64,000 nucleotides of DNA from Macrocystis pyrifera (GCA_031763025.1 JASSKH010000002.1:19782168-19846167); one strand, 5' to 3'. Positions 23,874 through 35,798 are shown, counted from the stretch's first letter. Numbers and translations are program-made. Notes: generated from the letters alone by a model not told the origin.

Positions 23874-26401
23874 TAATGAGGCGCGCGAAGCGTTTTCTTG
23901 GAATTTTCCAAGAAAAAAAAAGCCTCTTCATAGCGGCTCGCGTAGGGTGCCTTGGTTTGAGTGTTTCTGTATGTGTGTTTATGTGTGTGGGTAGGTGTGT
24001 GTGTGATTCAACATTTTTTTGGGCAACGTTTGACCACCGCCCTCGGCGCACACCGCACCAATTCCAGTCCCGGCGGGCTCTGTGCGCGCGCACACACAAG
24101 CGCACACACAAAAGAGACCTCGTGCTGGTGCGGTGGTAAGTCGTTCACAGTAGCTCGAGATAGGTGTGGCAACGTGTGTAGGCACATGTTGGTGCTGGGC
24201 CATGTTGAAAAACACAGAACCAACGACACATTATAACGGTTTTTGTTTGAAACCCAGCTCTACGAGTACTCGTAGGCAGACTGTGCCTGTCCACAGCAAC
24301 GAGCGTTCGGGCCATGTCCCCGAGATATGATGCAGGCCCACCCTCCTGCTGATGAGGGGACGGAGAAGCAGGAGAGTATCTGCTGTATAGTTGTTGTTCA
24401 GCAGTAGTAGTAGTGGTGGCACAGCTAGAAGCTCTGCTGCTGGACACATGTCAGATTGTAGATTTTTCGTCTTCAAATTATGAGTTCGGGACCAGGAAAC
24501 ACATGTACGAAGGGTTCACACACAAGCCGAGCGTACAGCGACGCTGACCTGGCCTCGTGTGTCCTACTGCTGCTGCTGTTTTGCTGCTGGAGAAGCTCTG
24601 CTGTAGATGTCGTCCATCAGTAGTAGCGGTGGCACCTGCTACCTGCTACGAGAAGTTCTCTCTTGGACAGAGCATGTCGAGTGCAGATTTTTCGTCTTGA
24701 AATTATTATGCCGAATTTCGAGTTCAAAACCAACACAGGACAAAATCGAGTACGTGTACAAAGGGTTCAAGGGTTTAGATTGACAAGCCGAGCGTACAGC
24801 GACGCTGACCCCGGCGTCGTGTGTCCTACTGCTACTGCTGCTGCTGTTTTGTTGCTGGAGAAACACTGCTGCTGTAGATGTGTACAAAGGGTTCAAGGGT
24901 TACATTGACAAGCCGAGCCGCCGAGCGTACAGCGACGCTGGCCCTGGCCTCGTGCGTCCCACTGCTACTGCTGCTGCTGTTTTCGTTGCTGGAGTAACAC
25001 TGCTGCTGTAGATGTCGTACATCAGTACAAGCAAGTAGTGGCACCCGCTACGAGAAAGAAGCTGCTTCTGTTGGACAAATAATTTCAATGCAGATTCTTC
25101 GTGTTTAAATTATGCCGAATTTCAACCAGAAAACACTTGCTGTTGGAAAAACAGAAAAAGAAAAAACATATCACAGGTGTGTGTTTATTTGTCTTCTTGT
25201 TCTTTGTTCTTTCCACCCGTCGACATCCAGCACAACCAGCCAGTGTCCGTGCCGAATCTTGAATTCCCGAGAGATACAATACGAAAACAAGTAATAAGGG
25301 CCACTCCTAACGAACAAAAAAAATCACGATTCGTGAGATTTTTGTTGAGAATCGTGATTTTTTTGTCGTGAATCACGATAAAAAAAATCACGATTCATGA
25401 CGCCAATTTTTTTAGCTTTTCCCTCAAAAAAACAAAATCACGATTCGTGACATTTGTCGTGTCTCAAAATACGCCTGATCAAGGCACCACGCAACCCACG
25501 TGCACCAACGGTATCCGATGGTCGTCATAGGGGCATGGCAGACTCTGCTTCGCACGCTGCTTGTGGACAACGGGCGGCTACCCAAGGACACCGCTGGGCG
25601 CGGGCTAACGAGGAGGTTGTGGCCTCGAAATTTCCAGGAGGAGGAGCCACTGCTGGAAGACAAACGGGAAAATGACCTGAGGATGTCACAGGCCAGGCCG
25701 GGCAGACGGCCTGCGAGATGGAATCTCGCGAAACGAGCTTGGCCGACGGCCGGTGAAGTTGGAATCTCGCAGGCTGGGTCAGGCTTCGGCCCGCGATTCG
25801 AATATGTCACGGGCTAGGCCAGGTGCGGACGGCCCAGCCCGGCCTGGCCGTGCCCCACTCTCGAGAGTTTGCTCCACACCCCCAAAAAACGTTGGGTTTG
25901 AAATATCAGAACTTTAACTATTTTGAAAATATTACAAAACGCGACGTTTTTTTTCGGCTTTTTTCGTTAGAACTGAAATGTTGCGGATCGTGATCTTTTG
26001 GCATGCCTAAAAATCACGAATCGTGATTTTTTTTTGGTTCGTTAGGAACGGCCCTAAGTTCTGTGGTCACACAGCAGTACATAATTTTCGTCTCCAAATT
26101 ATTATGCCGGATTTCGAGGTGGAAATACCAGGATACACACGACAAAATCCAGTACCTGGTATTTATTACACGTGTGTCCGTACTGCTGTGCTGTCTGTGT
26201 TTTTCAAGAGCAGGATATGATCAGATGATGCCAAGAATATTTACGGTTATGAGATTCACCAACGACGGCGAATAGGTTGTAGGTGCAGCAGCAGTAGATG
26301 TTCGTTCGCGTTGGTTCAGCACAAATGTTTTGCATGATGCATCGCAGATATGACTACTGCAGGTATTGCTGAGGTCGCGCCTCATTACCACCAATTACTA
26401 G
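23874..26401 (+). mobile_element. Repeat family B, copy B3
   Basis: TAATGAGGCGCGCGAAGCG at the start, CCACCAATTACTAG at the end. Flanks TTTATATTATTG and TAGTAATGATCCC join to the uncut A sequence seen near 22888, so the insertion is exact at a TA. Three 265-bp units lie at 24525-25110. A 757-bp Harbinger-like element interrupts it at 25298-26054. Confidence 0.8.
25298..26054. mobile_element. PIF/Harbinger-like element (757 bp) with TAA target duplication
   Basis: Terminal inverted repeats of about 38 bp begin GGGCCACTCCTAACGAAC on the left and GGGCCGTTCCTAACGAAC on the right, and continue with an A run and ATCACGATTCGTGA. TAA flanks both sides (25295-25297, 26055-26057). The empty site is present in B1 (about 3991-4012, AAGTAATAAGTTCTG) and inverted in B6 near 49870. 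TIRs beginning GGGCC with 3-bp TAA duplications are classic PIF/Harbinger features. The interior has an open frame at 25500-25817 with no recognisable nuclease. Confidence 0.85.
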
Positions 26402-26568
26402 TAGTAATGATCCCACACTAATTCCGTGAACAGTATAATAGTCTGTCCTCAAAAACATGTTTGGTGTGTTCTTCACGTGAAGATGATGGGTGGATGCAGG
26501 TACTACTTCTACTCGTGTAGGGTTGCATACGAATAGTATTTTGCTCTTGCGCCACTCCCCTATTCATC
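26402..26568 (+). mobile_element. Repeat family A, copy A4, fourth segment
   Basis: Short piece with TAGTAATGATCCCACAC, CTGTCCTCAAAAACATG and GCGCCACTCCCCTATTCAT, ending a few tens of bases before the family 3' end, where B4 is inserted. Confidence 0.7.
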
Positions 26569-28191
26569 ATGAGAAGCGCGCAGAGCGTGCGACCCTTTTT
26601 TTCTTGGATTTTTCCAAGAAAAAAAAAAGACTCTTCATAGCGGCTCGGATACGAGCGTAGGGTGCCTTGGTTTGAGCTTCTCTGTATGTGTATGCGTAAT
26701 TCAACATTTTTTTGGGCAACGTTTGACCACCGCTCTCGACGCACACCGCACCAAATCAGTCCCGGCGGGCTCTGTGCGCGCACACACACAAAAGAGACCT
26801 CGTGCTGGTGCGGTGGTAGTTCGTTCACAGTAGCTCGAGCTAGGTGTGACAGCGTGTGTAGGCACATGTTTGTGCTGGGCCATGTTGAAAAACACAGAAC
26901 CAACAACACATTATAACGGTTTTTGCTTTTTGAGTTCCACTTAACGAAACCCAGCCCTACAAGTACTCGTAGGCAGACTATGCCTGTCCACAGCAACGAG
27001 CGTTCGGGCCATGTCCCCGAGACATGCTGCAGGCCCACCCTCCTGCTGATGAGGGGACGGAGAAGCAGGAGAGTATCAGCTGTATAGTTGTTGTACAGCA
27101 GTAAGTAGTAGTATAGTGGTGGCACTGCTAGAAGCTCTGTTGGACACACGTGAGATGGTAGATTTTTCGTCTTCAAATTATGAGTTCGGGACCAGAAAAC
27201 ACATGTACGAAGGGCTCACACACAAGCCGACCGTACAGCGACGCTGACCTGGCCTCGTGCGTCCTACTGCTGCTGCTGCTGCTGTTCTGTTGCTGGAAAA
27301 GCTCTGCTGTAGATGTCGTACATCAACTGAGTAGCGGTGGCACCGGCTACCTGCTACGAGAAGTTCTCTCTCCTGGACAAAGCATGTCGGGTGCAGATTT
27401 TTCGTCTGCAAATTATGCCGAATTTCGAATTCGGAACCAAAGCAAGACAAAATCGAGTACGCGTACAAAGGGTTCAAGGGTTTAGATTGACAAGCCGAGC
27501 GTACAGCGACGCTGACCCTGGCTTCGTGCGTCCTACTGCTGCTATTGCTGCTGCTGTTTTGTTGCTTCAGAAACACTGCTGCTGCTGCTATAGATGTCGT
27601 ACATCAGTACAAGTAGCAAGTAGTGGCGCTACCTGCTACGAGAAGGCTCTTTCTGTGAGTTCTGTTGGACAAAATATTTCAGATGCAGATTTTTCGTCTT
27701 CACAAATTATGCTGAATTTCAACCAGAAAACACGGTCGGAAAAAACATGTGAGGTGTGTGTGTTTGTTCTTGTTCATTCTACCCGCCGGCATTGTCCGCG
27801 CCGATTCTTGAATCCCCGAGACACGATACGAACACAAGATCTGTGGTCACAGCAGTGCATATTTTTCGTCTTCAAATTATTATGCCGGATTTCGAGGTGG
27901 AAACCAGGATATACACAACAAAATCAACTGTGGTTACAACAGAACAGGTGTGTGTGCGTACTGCTGCTGTGTTTTTCATATATCAAAGAGCAGAAGAGGC
28001 CAAGAACGTTTACGATATTTGAGATTCACCAACGACGGCGTATAGGTAGTAGTACAGCAGCAAGTAGTAGATGTTCCGTTGTGTTGGTTCAGCACAAAAC
28101 AGAATGATCCGTATTCGCCCAGCATGATGCATCACAGATATGACTACCGCAGGTATTACTGAGGTCGCGCCTCATTACCACCAATTACTAG
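26569..28191 (+). mobile_element. Repeat family B, copy B4
   Basis: The 5' end is shortened (ATGAGAAGCGCGCAG, with part of the GC hairpin lost). The internal blocks are as in B1, with triplet units at 27225-27720. It ends CCACCAATTACTAG and abuts B5 (TATTGAGGTGCGCG) directly, forming a head-to-tail pair. Confidence 0.75.
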
Positions 28192-31100
28192 TATTGAGGT
28201 GCGCGAAGCGCGCAGAGTGTGCGAGTCTTTTTTTTCTTGGATTTTTGCAAGAAAAAAAAGACTCTTCATAGCGGCTCGGATACGAGCGTAGGGTGCCTTG
28301 GTTTGAGTTTCTCTGGATGTGTGTATGTGTGTGTGGGTGTGTGTGATTCAACATTTTTTTGGGCAACGTTTGACCACCGCTCTCGACGCACACTGCACCA
28401 ATTCCAGTCCCGGCGGGCTCTGTGCGTGCGCACACACAAAAGAGACCTCTTCGTGCTGGTGCGGTGGTAAGTCGTTCACAGTAGCTCGATATAGGGGTGG
28501 CAACGTGTGTAGGCACATGTTGAAAAAACACACAACCAACAACACATCATAACGGTTTTTGTTTTTGAGTTCTACCTAACGAAACCCAGCCCTACGAGTA
28601 CTTGTAGGCAGACTGTGCCTGTCCACAGCAACGTTCGGGCCATGTCCCCGAGACATGCTGCAGGCCCACCCTCCTGCTGATGAGGGGACCGTGAAGCAGG
28701 AGAGTATCTGCTGTATAGTTGTTGTACAGCAGTAAGTAGTAGTGGTGGTGGCACTGCTAGAAGCTCTGTTGGACACACGTCAGATTGTAGATTTTTCGTC
28801 TTCAAATTACGAGATCGGGACCAGGAAACACATGTACGGAGGGTTCACACACAAGCCGAGCGTACAGCGACGCTGACCTGGCCTCGTGTGTCCTACTGCT
28901 GCTGCTGCTGTTTTGCTGCTGGAGAAGCTCTGCTGTAGATGTCGTACATCAGTAGTAGCGGTTGTATCTGCTACCTACTACAAGAAGTTTCCTCCTGGAC
29001 AGAGCATGTCGGGTGCAGATTTTTCGTCTTGAAATTATCATGCCGAATTTCGAGTTCAAAACCAACACAGGACAAAATCGAGTACGTGTACAAAGGGTTC
29101 AAGGGTTTAGATTGACAAGCCGAGCGTACAGCGACGCTGACCCTGGCGTCGTGTGTCCTACTGCTACTGCTGCTTGCTGCTGTTTTGTTGCTGGAGAAGC
29201 TCTGCTGTAGATATCGTACATCAACTGAGTAGGGGTGGCACCTGCCTGCTACAAGATCTCCTGGACAAAGCATATCGGGCGCAGATTTTTCGTCTGCAAA
29301 TTATGCCGAATTTCGAGTGCGGAACCAACACAAAACAAAATCGAGTACGCGTACAAAGGGTTCTCAAGGGTTAGATTTACAAGCCGAGCGTACAGCGACG
29401 CTGACCCTGGCTTCGTGTATCCTACTGCTGCTACTGCTGCTACTGTACTACTGCTGCTCCTGTTTTGTTGCTGGAGAAACATTGCTGCTGCTGTAAATGT
29501 CGTACATCAGCACAAGTAGCAAGTAGTGGTGGCACCTGCTACGAGAAAGAAGCTCTTTCTGTCGACAAAACATTTCAGATGCAGATTTTTCGTCTTCACA
29601 AATTTATAAAAAAATAGAGTGTTAGCGCAGAACGAAAATTTAGTAGGGTGTTTTCGTCGGTAAACTTATAAAAAAATGATGTCTCTCCGGCATGCGCTTT
29701 ATCAATTTTTAAATATTGGCATGCATTTAAGATCTTCTCGGAAAACGAGAACGGATGGGTGTCCATGTGCAATAATTTGCAAGTACGTGGTATGCTGTAC
29801 CAATCTCGTATACGATGGATGAGCGCTGTGCGCTGTGTACCCGAACCAAACGTTGCTGGTGTTGTCGTGGTGTTCTTGAGTGTGCGGCTTGATACACAGC
29901 GCTGCGGCGAGCCCCCCCAAAAAAGGCACCGCGCCGAACCCGACATCAGCACAGCAAAGCAGCAGACAGAGTGCATACAGTAAATAAACCTTCTGGCGGG
30001 CTGCGTTTCATATCTTCTCTGTGCCCTGCCGCTCTCCCAACACGTAGCAGCAAGGAACAAAAACAAGCAGGCAGACCAAGATGCTGCACCTGCTGTATGT
30101 ACGTGTGTACTCGTACTTTAACCCTAAATAAAGTAGGTTTCGTGGTACCAAGGTTCCAGGTACCGGTATGTGGTCACGATAGAAGAGCGCGGCTTCGGAC
30201 ACACTACGCACGAAAACGAGAAAGAGAAGGAGGCAGGGGAACCACCACAGAGAAAGACAAGCGTACTTGATCCTCAGAGGAGCCGCACCCGGCGACCACA
30301 GCTAGACGTGCGTCGCCTGTCTCGTCGGAGCTGGCCGAGGAAGAGTTTTCCGCAGCCACATCTCTGCACACAGCTATAGCTAGCTGCTGCTGCTGCTGTT
30401 GCTACGGGTCTTGTAAACAGCAAGGTCGACGAGCAAAAAAGGCGCAAAAGCGCAGGGGATCCGCCGTTTCCACATCACCAGCCCTGTCCCCCACCGTGAC
30501 ATATGGCTCAGACCGCACGCCTATCGCACGGGGGCCGTCTCGACACGTGGAGGTCAAACGATGTCAACGACGCAAGGGCGTGTGGTCACATGCCTCAGGT
30601 GGTCAGCCAGCTCCATTTGGTCGCGCCTACACAGTATTGTTTCGGGTGTGCTTGACCAACCACGTAGGCTCGGGGAGATGTAGACCAACCGTCTAACGTG
30701 GTCGTTGTCGTGTTCGGCTCTGTATATTTTTCTGGCTCTATGGATATTTGCCTTTCAAATATACATAACGCGGCCGTATTTGAGTAAATTTGAGTAAATT
30801 TGGAAATAGTTATTTGCTATCCGTCGGTATCGGGGGAATACAAGTGGTCGTTATAGTCAAATTTTCACAAAGCGCTAACACTCTATTTTTATGCAAATTT
30901 GATTAGGATATTTGATTAGTCGTCGGTAACGGGGGAATAGATAAGCTAAATTCGTACCAAATAGTATTTTTTCTTTTGCGCAGACACTCTACTATCGTTG
31001 GAAAAAACATGTGAGATATGTGTGTTTGTTCTTGTTCTGTCTACCCGCCGGCATTGTCCGTGCCGATTCTTGAATCCCCGAGAGATACGATACGATTACA

Positions 31101-31502
31101 ATATCTGTGATTTCGAAATTTATAAAATATCTGTGGTCACAGCCAGTGCATATTTTTCGTCTTCAAATATTATGCCGGATTTCGAGGTGGAAACCAGGAT
31201 TTATGCAACAAAATTAACAATAACGACAGAACAGGTAGGTGTGTGCGTACTGCTGCTGTGTTTTTCATACACATGTATATCAAGAGCAGAAGAGGCCAAG
31301 AACATTTACGATATTATTGAGATTCACCAACGACGGCGTATAGGTATTAATAGCAGGTAGTACAGCAGCAAGCAGTAGATGTTCCTTTGTGTTGGTTAAG
31401 CACAAAATAACAGAATAATCCGTATTCGCTCAGCATGATGCATCGCAGATATGACTACTGCAGGTATTACTGAGGTCGCGCCTCATTACCACCAATTATT
31501 AG
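28192..31502 (+). mobile_element. Repeat family B, copy B5
   Basis: Same structure as B4, interrupted at 29615-30991 by a TIR element. It resumes with GTTGGAAAAAACATGTGAG and ends CCACCAATTATTAG. About 25 bases of B sequence present in B4 near 27712-27736 are missing at the insertion. Confidence 0.75.
29615..30991. mobile_element. TIR element, composite (about 1.4 kb), inside B5
   Basis: The left end is TAGAGTGTTAGCGCAG and the right end is the complement of TAGAGTGTCTGCGCA. A second inward-facing end (complement of TAGAGTGTTAGCGC) lies at about 30886-30900, so it may be an element inside an element or carry a duplicated end. I see no clear target duplication, and flanking B sequence was lost. 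No transposase is recognised. The interior includes the sequence TCGTCGGTAA twice. Confidence 0.5.
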
Positions 31503-32451
31503 TGTAGTTTGTCCTCAGACCGTTTCCTATGCGGATCGATTTCGAGCTTCAGATTTGTATTTTTCGATCTCAAAAATGAATGACCCTGCTTATGCAGTCC
31601 AAATATGCAAAATCCGGCCGGAAAATTTTCGATTTGAGAATCCGATGACCCAAGTCGTCGGATTTTGGACCAAAATACGACGACCTGGGTCATCAGATTT
31701 TCAAATCGAAAAATGGCATGCTCTTTAAATTCAATATGTTATCCACGACAGCAAACGGCAGCAGAACGATCGACGAGTTGGATGGTGATACAGCCGCTGT
31801 ACAGCGACGTTGCTTCGCGCCCGACGCGCGGACGGCGCGTCGCGCGTCCCTCCGTGGCCAGACTAGAGTCGGCTGGCGCGGGCTCGGGCCTAGAGACCAA
31901 GAGAAGCGCACTCGGCACGCGCCTCTCCGTGGATACGTACTCGTAGACTACACTGTTGTACAGCAGCAGCAGCAGCAGCAGCAGTCGGTCACAAAATGAA
32001 ACACAAAATACCATCAGAGGTTGACTCTAGCGCACTCGCCTCGTCTCTTCGCTGCCAGACCAGAGGCAGTCAGCGTGGGCTCGGACGCTTGGGTCCTACG
32101 CGCGGGGCAGCGCACCCAGCGCGTCTCTTCGCGGCGCCAAACCACAAAAACAGCAGTTGGTCTCGGCGTTTGCTGGAATCTCTAAATGCACAATAAATCT
32201 GATTTTTCCGCATAGGTAGACTCTTTCGATTTGCCAAGTTCATATCTGAAAATGACATCGGGTCAAAATCTGAAGCTCAAAAATCGAACCGCATAGGAAA
32301 CGGCCTCAAAAACATGTGTGTGTTCTTCACGTTAAAATGATGGGTGGGTGCAGGTGCTACTTCTAAACAAGTGTGCAGGGTTTCATACGAGTATTATTTC
32401 GCTCTTGCGCCACTCCCCTATTAATACGGCACCTCCCGGAGGGGAACCTTG
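31503..32451 (+). mobile_element. Repeat family A, probable 3' end of copy A3
   Basis: TGTAGTTTGTCCTCA, interrupted by the 788-bp element, then AAAACATGTGTGTG through to the canonical 3' end at 32451. Assignment to A3 follows from bracket order. The left side of this piece is missing bases relative to the A3 cut, so the assignment is inferred. Confidence 0.55.
31518..32305. mobile_element. TIR element (788 bp) with TCA target duplication
   Basis: TIRs of about 40 bp begin GACCGTTTCCTATGCGG (left) and GGCCGTTTCCTATGCGG (right) and share GAGCTTCAGATTT. TCA flanks both sides (31515-31517, 32306-32308), and the empty sequence CTGTCCTCAAAAACATG is present at about 26442. A 3-bp duplication suggests PIF/Harbinger-like, but TCA is not the usual TWA. 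A CAG run lies at 31961-31984. I see no transposase. Confidence 0.75.
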
Positions 32452-32660
32452 TACGTGGTATTGTAGTAATGATCCCATACAGCATACTATTTCCACAAAC
32501 AGTAACAGATGAGTCTGTCCTCAAAAATATGTGTGTGTTCTCCACACTGATGATGGCTGGATGCAGCCACTACTTCTAAACAGGTGTGCAGGACTTCATA
32601 TGAGTATTATTTCGCTCCTGCGCCATTTCCCTCGCAGGCACCTCCCGGAATCGAACGTTG
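32452..32660 (+). mobile_element. Repeat family A, 3' end of outermost copy A0
   Basis: TATTGTAGTAATGATCCC continues the A0 sequence cut at 10245. The copy ends with a mutated tail (CTCCCGGAATCGAACGTTG). It is the most diverged 3' end, as expected for the oldest copy. Confidence 0.6.
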
Positions 32661-33792
32661 TGTATCCTCTATAGCTCAAGTTCTTAAAATATGTGCAGAT
32701 GAGTTACCCTCCTCTAGCTCAAGCCGGGAAACATGCGCAGCCTATGTAGCCCACGTAGCTCACAGGTGAGCCACCCTCGGAAAGAGCTAGCTCGAGCTTC
32801 GGTGAGTTGATCTGTCCGAGGTGAACAGACCACATGGAACAGACACTGCTATCCTGTGTCCAACAAGAATACATCCCCACAACTCTGCACCCCTGCTGGC
32901 GAATAGCAGAGCATAACAAATAAACGAAAAAGAAACGAACGAACGAACAGACGAACAAAAAAACAAGAAGTGCTGAACCCTAGCGTGACCAACTCGCACC
33001 AACGAACGCCTTTTTCCCTCCTCGTACCTGGTAGATGGCCTAGATGAATTGCCCAACCAAGGACTCCAGAGGACTTCAGGCGTTTAGTAGTCGCCTGTGT
33101 TCCATTGCCCACAAAATGTTATTTTCAGTTTTAGGTGCAATAAAAAACCCGAATACTATTGAAACCGGGGTTTGGCGAAGATCAGCCCCACATAAGGCCT
33201 TTGAAACCACTCTTCACGACCTGCTGCCCACTGAAGCCTCCAAATGACACAGGACGCTCAGAGGAACTCGATCAAGTAATGGTAGAGCCTGTTCTGTGGC
33301 TGGTTGGCGCTTGGCCGTCCTAGGCTTGGCTAAATTCGATTCATCGCACTTTCAAGCAAACGGCAACTACTTCGGTCGAGGCAATTATTGCGCCGCCCGA
33401 TTTGGCCATTTTCTCGGCCGAGCTCCGACTCGAAGACCTTGACGGAATTGACCAGATTTCCGTATTAGCAAGGCCGGCACGTACCGCGTATCTGCATATG
33501 CATCGGGACTGAAAACGGAGTTATAGCGTGTTTCAACTGTGGGCACAAGCGAGAGCAGGATACTTACGTGGCCGTTTTGTGCATGTTTTTGGTGATTTTT
33601 TAGGCACCATTCTGCGGTCGACCGTGGCAGCTGGAGGTTCAATCCCCAATTTCGCAAGGCGGAAATGACATGACTGGCTGTACACGAGCACACACACAGC
33701 AGCTGCGGCAGAGGGACGGAGCAAGTTCTGCGCTTCTGCGGCCGGGCTTTGACCTACCCAAATATCATCTAAAAACGCTACTATTAATAGTA
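32661..33792. other. Unassigned sequence, no clear gene
   Basis: Contains purine-rich stretches (GAACGAACGAACAGACGAAC near 32938), no TIR pair I can detect and no long frame. The one coding-like stretch is listed separately at 33324-33512. Downstream, TGTTTCAACTGTGGGCAC (33528-33545) would encode CFNCGH, weakly like the start of a retroviral-type zinc knuckle. Confidence 0.5.
33324..33512 (+). other. Short coding-like frame, possible retroelement relic
   Basis: 62 codons open between TAG (33321) and TGA (33510), containing EAIIAPPDLAIFSAELRLED and DGIDQISVLARPARTAY. The composition is protein-like, but there is no start codon and no recognised family. It may be a gag or exon remnant. Confidence 0.2.
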
Positions 33793-33917
33793 AGGGCCAC
33801 TCCTGACGAAAAAAAAAAAAACACGAAAAAAATCACGATTCGTGAGATTTTTGTCGTGTGAAGCGCGTTTTTTTTTGTCGTGATTCAAGACAAAAAAAAT
33901 CACAGGCCGGATCTTAG
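33793..33917. mobile_element. Partial copy of the GGGCCACTCC Harbinger-like element
   Basis: GGGCCACTCCTGACGA, an A run and ATCACGATTCGTGAGATTTT match the left TIR of the element at 25298. TAA precedes it. The matching right end is not found. About 125 bases on, TTAGGGCCCGTTTGAAC could be the start of a different GGGCC-type element. Confidence 0.5.
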
Positions 33918-34714
33918 GGCCCGTTTGAACTTGGACTTTTCGTCCTTTTAATTTGATTCGATTTTTTTTTTTCAATTTAATTTGCATCTGATTGGCCAGA
34001 GAGTGAACGACCCAGGCAGGATTCGAAGGGGCAAATTAGAATAAATCAATTTGAGTGAAAAAAGTCTTCGGGGACTTTTTTCGTGTGATTTTTCTAATTT
34101 CAATTTCGACTTGGGGAGTTGTTCAACCTTGGTTGAACATGTTCGTGGTGGATCAAAGCCACTGGTGGAGTCTGGGGTGATTCTTGGCTGCTTCGGTGAC
34201 CACCGTCGAGGCGATAACACGCGAACCTCAACGACTGGCGACCGGAGCAATAGCCGCGGCCACGGCCACAGACCATAGCACATTGTACCCCGGAGGTGGC
34301 GCCTCAAAATAAATCATGGCGGCCGCAAGCCCAATTTTTCGGCCTGCTTGATCGGCCAACCACCACGGAAACTAAGCAAAGGAACAAAACAGAGGATACG
34401 CTCGAGACCTCGATAGCTGCACCACCTCTGCTGTTCCGCACGTCACTCTTGATGGATCCCTACGCCCACCCAAGGCACCCTGAGAGTTATAGCTTCCTAT
34501 CCTGCGCCACCAAAAACAAAAGAGGCCGGCGGCGGCGCGTACGCGAAACGCAAACCTTCGCTCTGGTCTTTGCTCGTCACGATTTGTCGGCTGGGCGTTG
34601 TGCGCCCTTGGTTATTCCAGGTTGTTTCGATTTCCTTTCTGTTTGACTAATGCGCCATTTCTCGATACAGGATCACAAACACGTTTTTTTTTTCGAAATC
34701 AAATTCAAATTCAA
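33918..34714. other. Unassigned sequence between TIR elements
   Basis: AT-rich left part, then GC-richer DNA. A frame at 34296-34646 (116 codons, NRGRRRRVRET-like tail region) has no recognisable domain. Short inverted motifs such as TTCAACCTTGGTTGAA (34122-34137) are present. Confidence 0.4.
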
Positions 34715-35498
34715 GGTGTGTCTAAACAGAATCGAAATCGAAAATCGAAAATCGAATTGATAATCAACAAGGCGTTGATTGGTCCCTGGTCAAAACATGT
34801 TCCTCTTCGTTTTTTAGGTTCCGAAAAAATGAACGATTTACAAGTTGTAAATCGTTCATTTTTTCTTTACAGCCCAATGCCAAAACCAAAAAGTTGACGG
34901 CTGGGAATCGAAAAGGAAATCGAAAGCACGAACAGCAACAATTCAGCTCGTCCTACTGGTCAGCCAGCCACGTCAAAATATCACATCAGGACCACCGTAC
35001 ACAACATCCAACCCATAGCCAGCACGGCAACATAGCCGCACAGACCCCCCGTTAACAGCCAGCAGGCGAACCACAACACCAGCCCCGACGTTCTCGGGCC
35101 TTTGTTTCCCGGCGTTCGAGCCAGAGCGAACATAATATGAGGAAAATTCAGGATGATACCCTTGAGAACGAGGTCGGAAGTTCGTTCTCAGTATAATTTC
35201 AAGTTTGATCTCGGGGCGTCAACGTTGGACGCGCCACCACCTCCATGGGAGGCCCAACGACCTCCCGGAATCGAATTGCCGTCGCGTTTGCCTGCTTGTG
35301 TGGTGGATCTGTGTTACCGAGCGCTAGATTGCCGGCATGTGTGCACAGATGCGAACGGCCTAGTAGGTTGTGCTCTTGCTTTTCCCCTGGACTTCTATTT
35401 TCACTTTTCGATTCTGTTTAGACACCTCGGCAAATTTTTATGGAAATCGAAATGAATTCGATTTTCGATTGAGCTTTTCGATTCTGTTTAGACATACC
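34715..35498. mobile_element. TIR element ending in GGTGTGTCTAAACAG (784 bp)
   Basis: Left end GGTGTGTCTAAACAGAATCG, right end complement of GGTATGTCTAAACAGAATCG, both continuing into ATCGAAAATCGAATT. An extra internal copy of the end (complement of GGTGTCTAAACAGAATCG) sits at about 35407-35426. I could not identify a target duplication. A perfect 43-nt hairpin lies inside. Confidence 0.6.
34823..34865. repeat. Perfect hairpin, 21-bp arms, 1-nt loop
   Basis: The left arm GAAAAAATGAACGATTTACAA pairs exactly with 34845-34865; the loop is one G. It may be a recent palindromic insertion or a foldback of a small element. Confidence 0.9.
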
Positions 35499-35511
35499 CT
35501 CTCATTGGAAT

Positions 35512-35683
35512 TGTGGATACTAGGTCCCCTTCCCCTAGATTGTACCGCCTCATTACACACAAGTTCAAGGTCAACATAGGTGACTCACTCCGTTCCGTGA
35601 AGACTCGAGACACCAACCCACCTCGGTGTGTCCTCCACACCACAGCCACATAAGAGAGAACCTGCCCGGGGCTCCGCCCCACA
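35512..35683 (+). repeat. Gypsy 5' LTR (172 bp)
   Basis: Begins TGTGGATACTAGG and ends GCTCCGCCCCACA (TG...CA). It differs from the 3' LTR at four sites, all transitions (about 97.7% identity). The bases after it, TTGGCGTCGTTGGC, are where a primer binding site should lie; I do not assign the tRNA. Confidence 0.9.
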
Positions 35684-35798
35684 TTGGCGTCGTTGGCTTG
35701 GTCTCTTTTTCTGGTGTTGGTTTCGCAGCGCGCGACACTGTCAGCGCTGCTGTCTCGCGGGATTTTTTATCGAGAACATTTCCGTACCTGCCAGCTCT

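Noticed and set aside
30170..30379. Arg/Glu-rich ORF in the composite TIR element
   Set aside because: Low-complexity purine-rich sequence; no domain and no second copy to test conservation.
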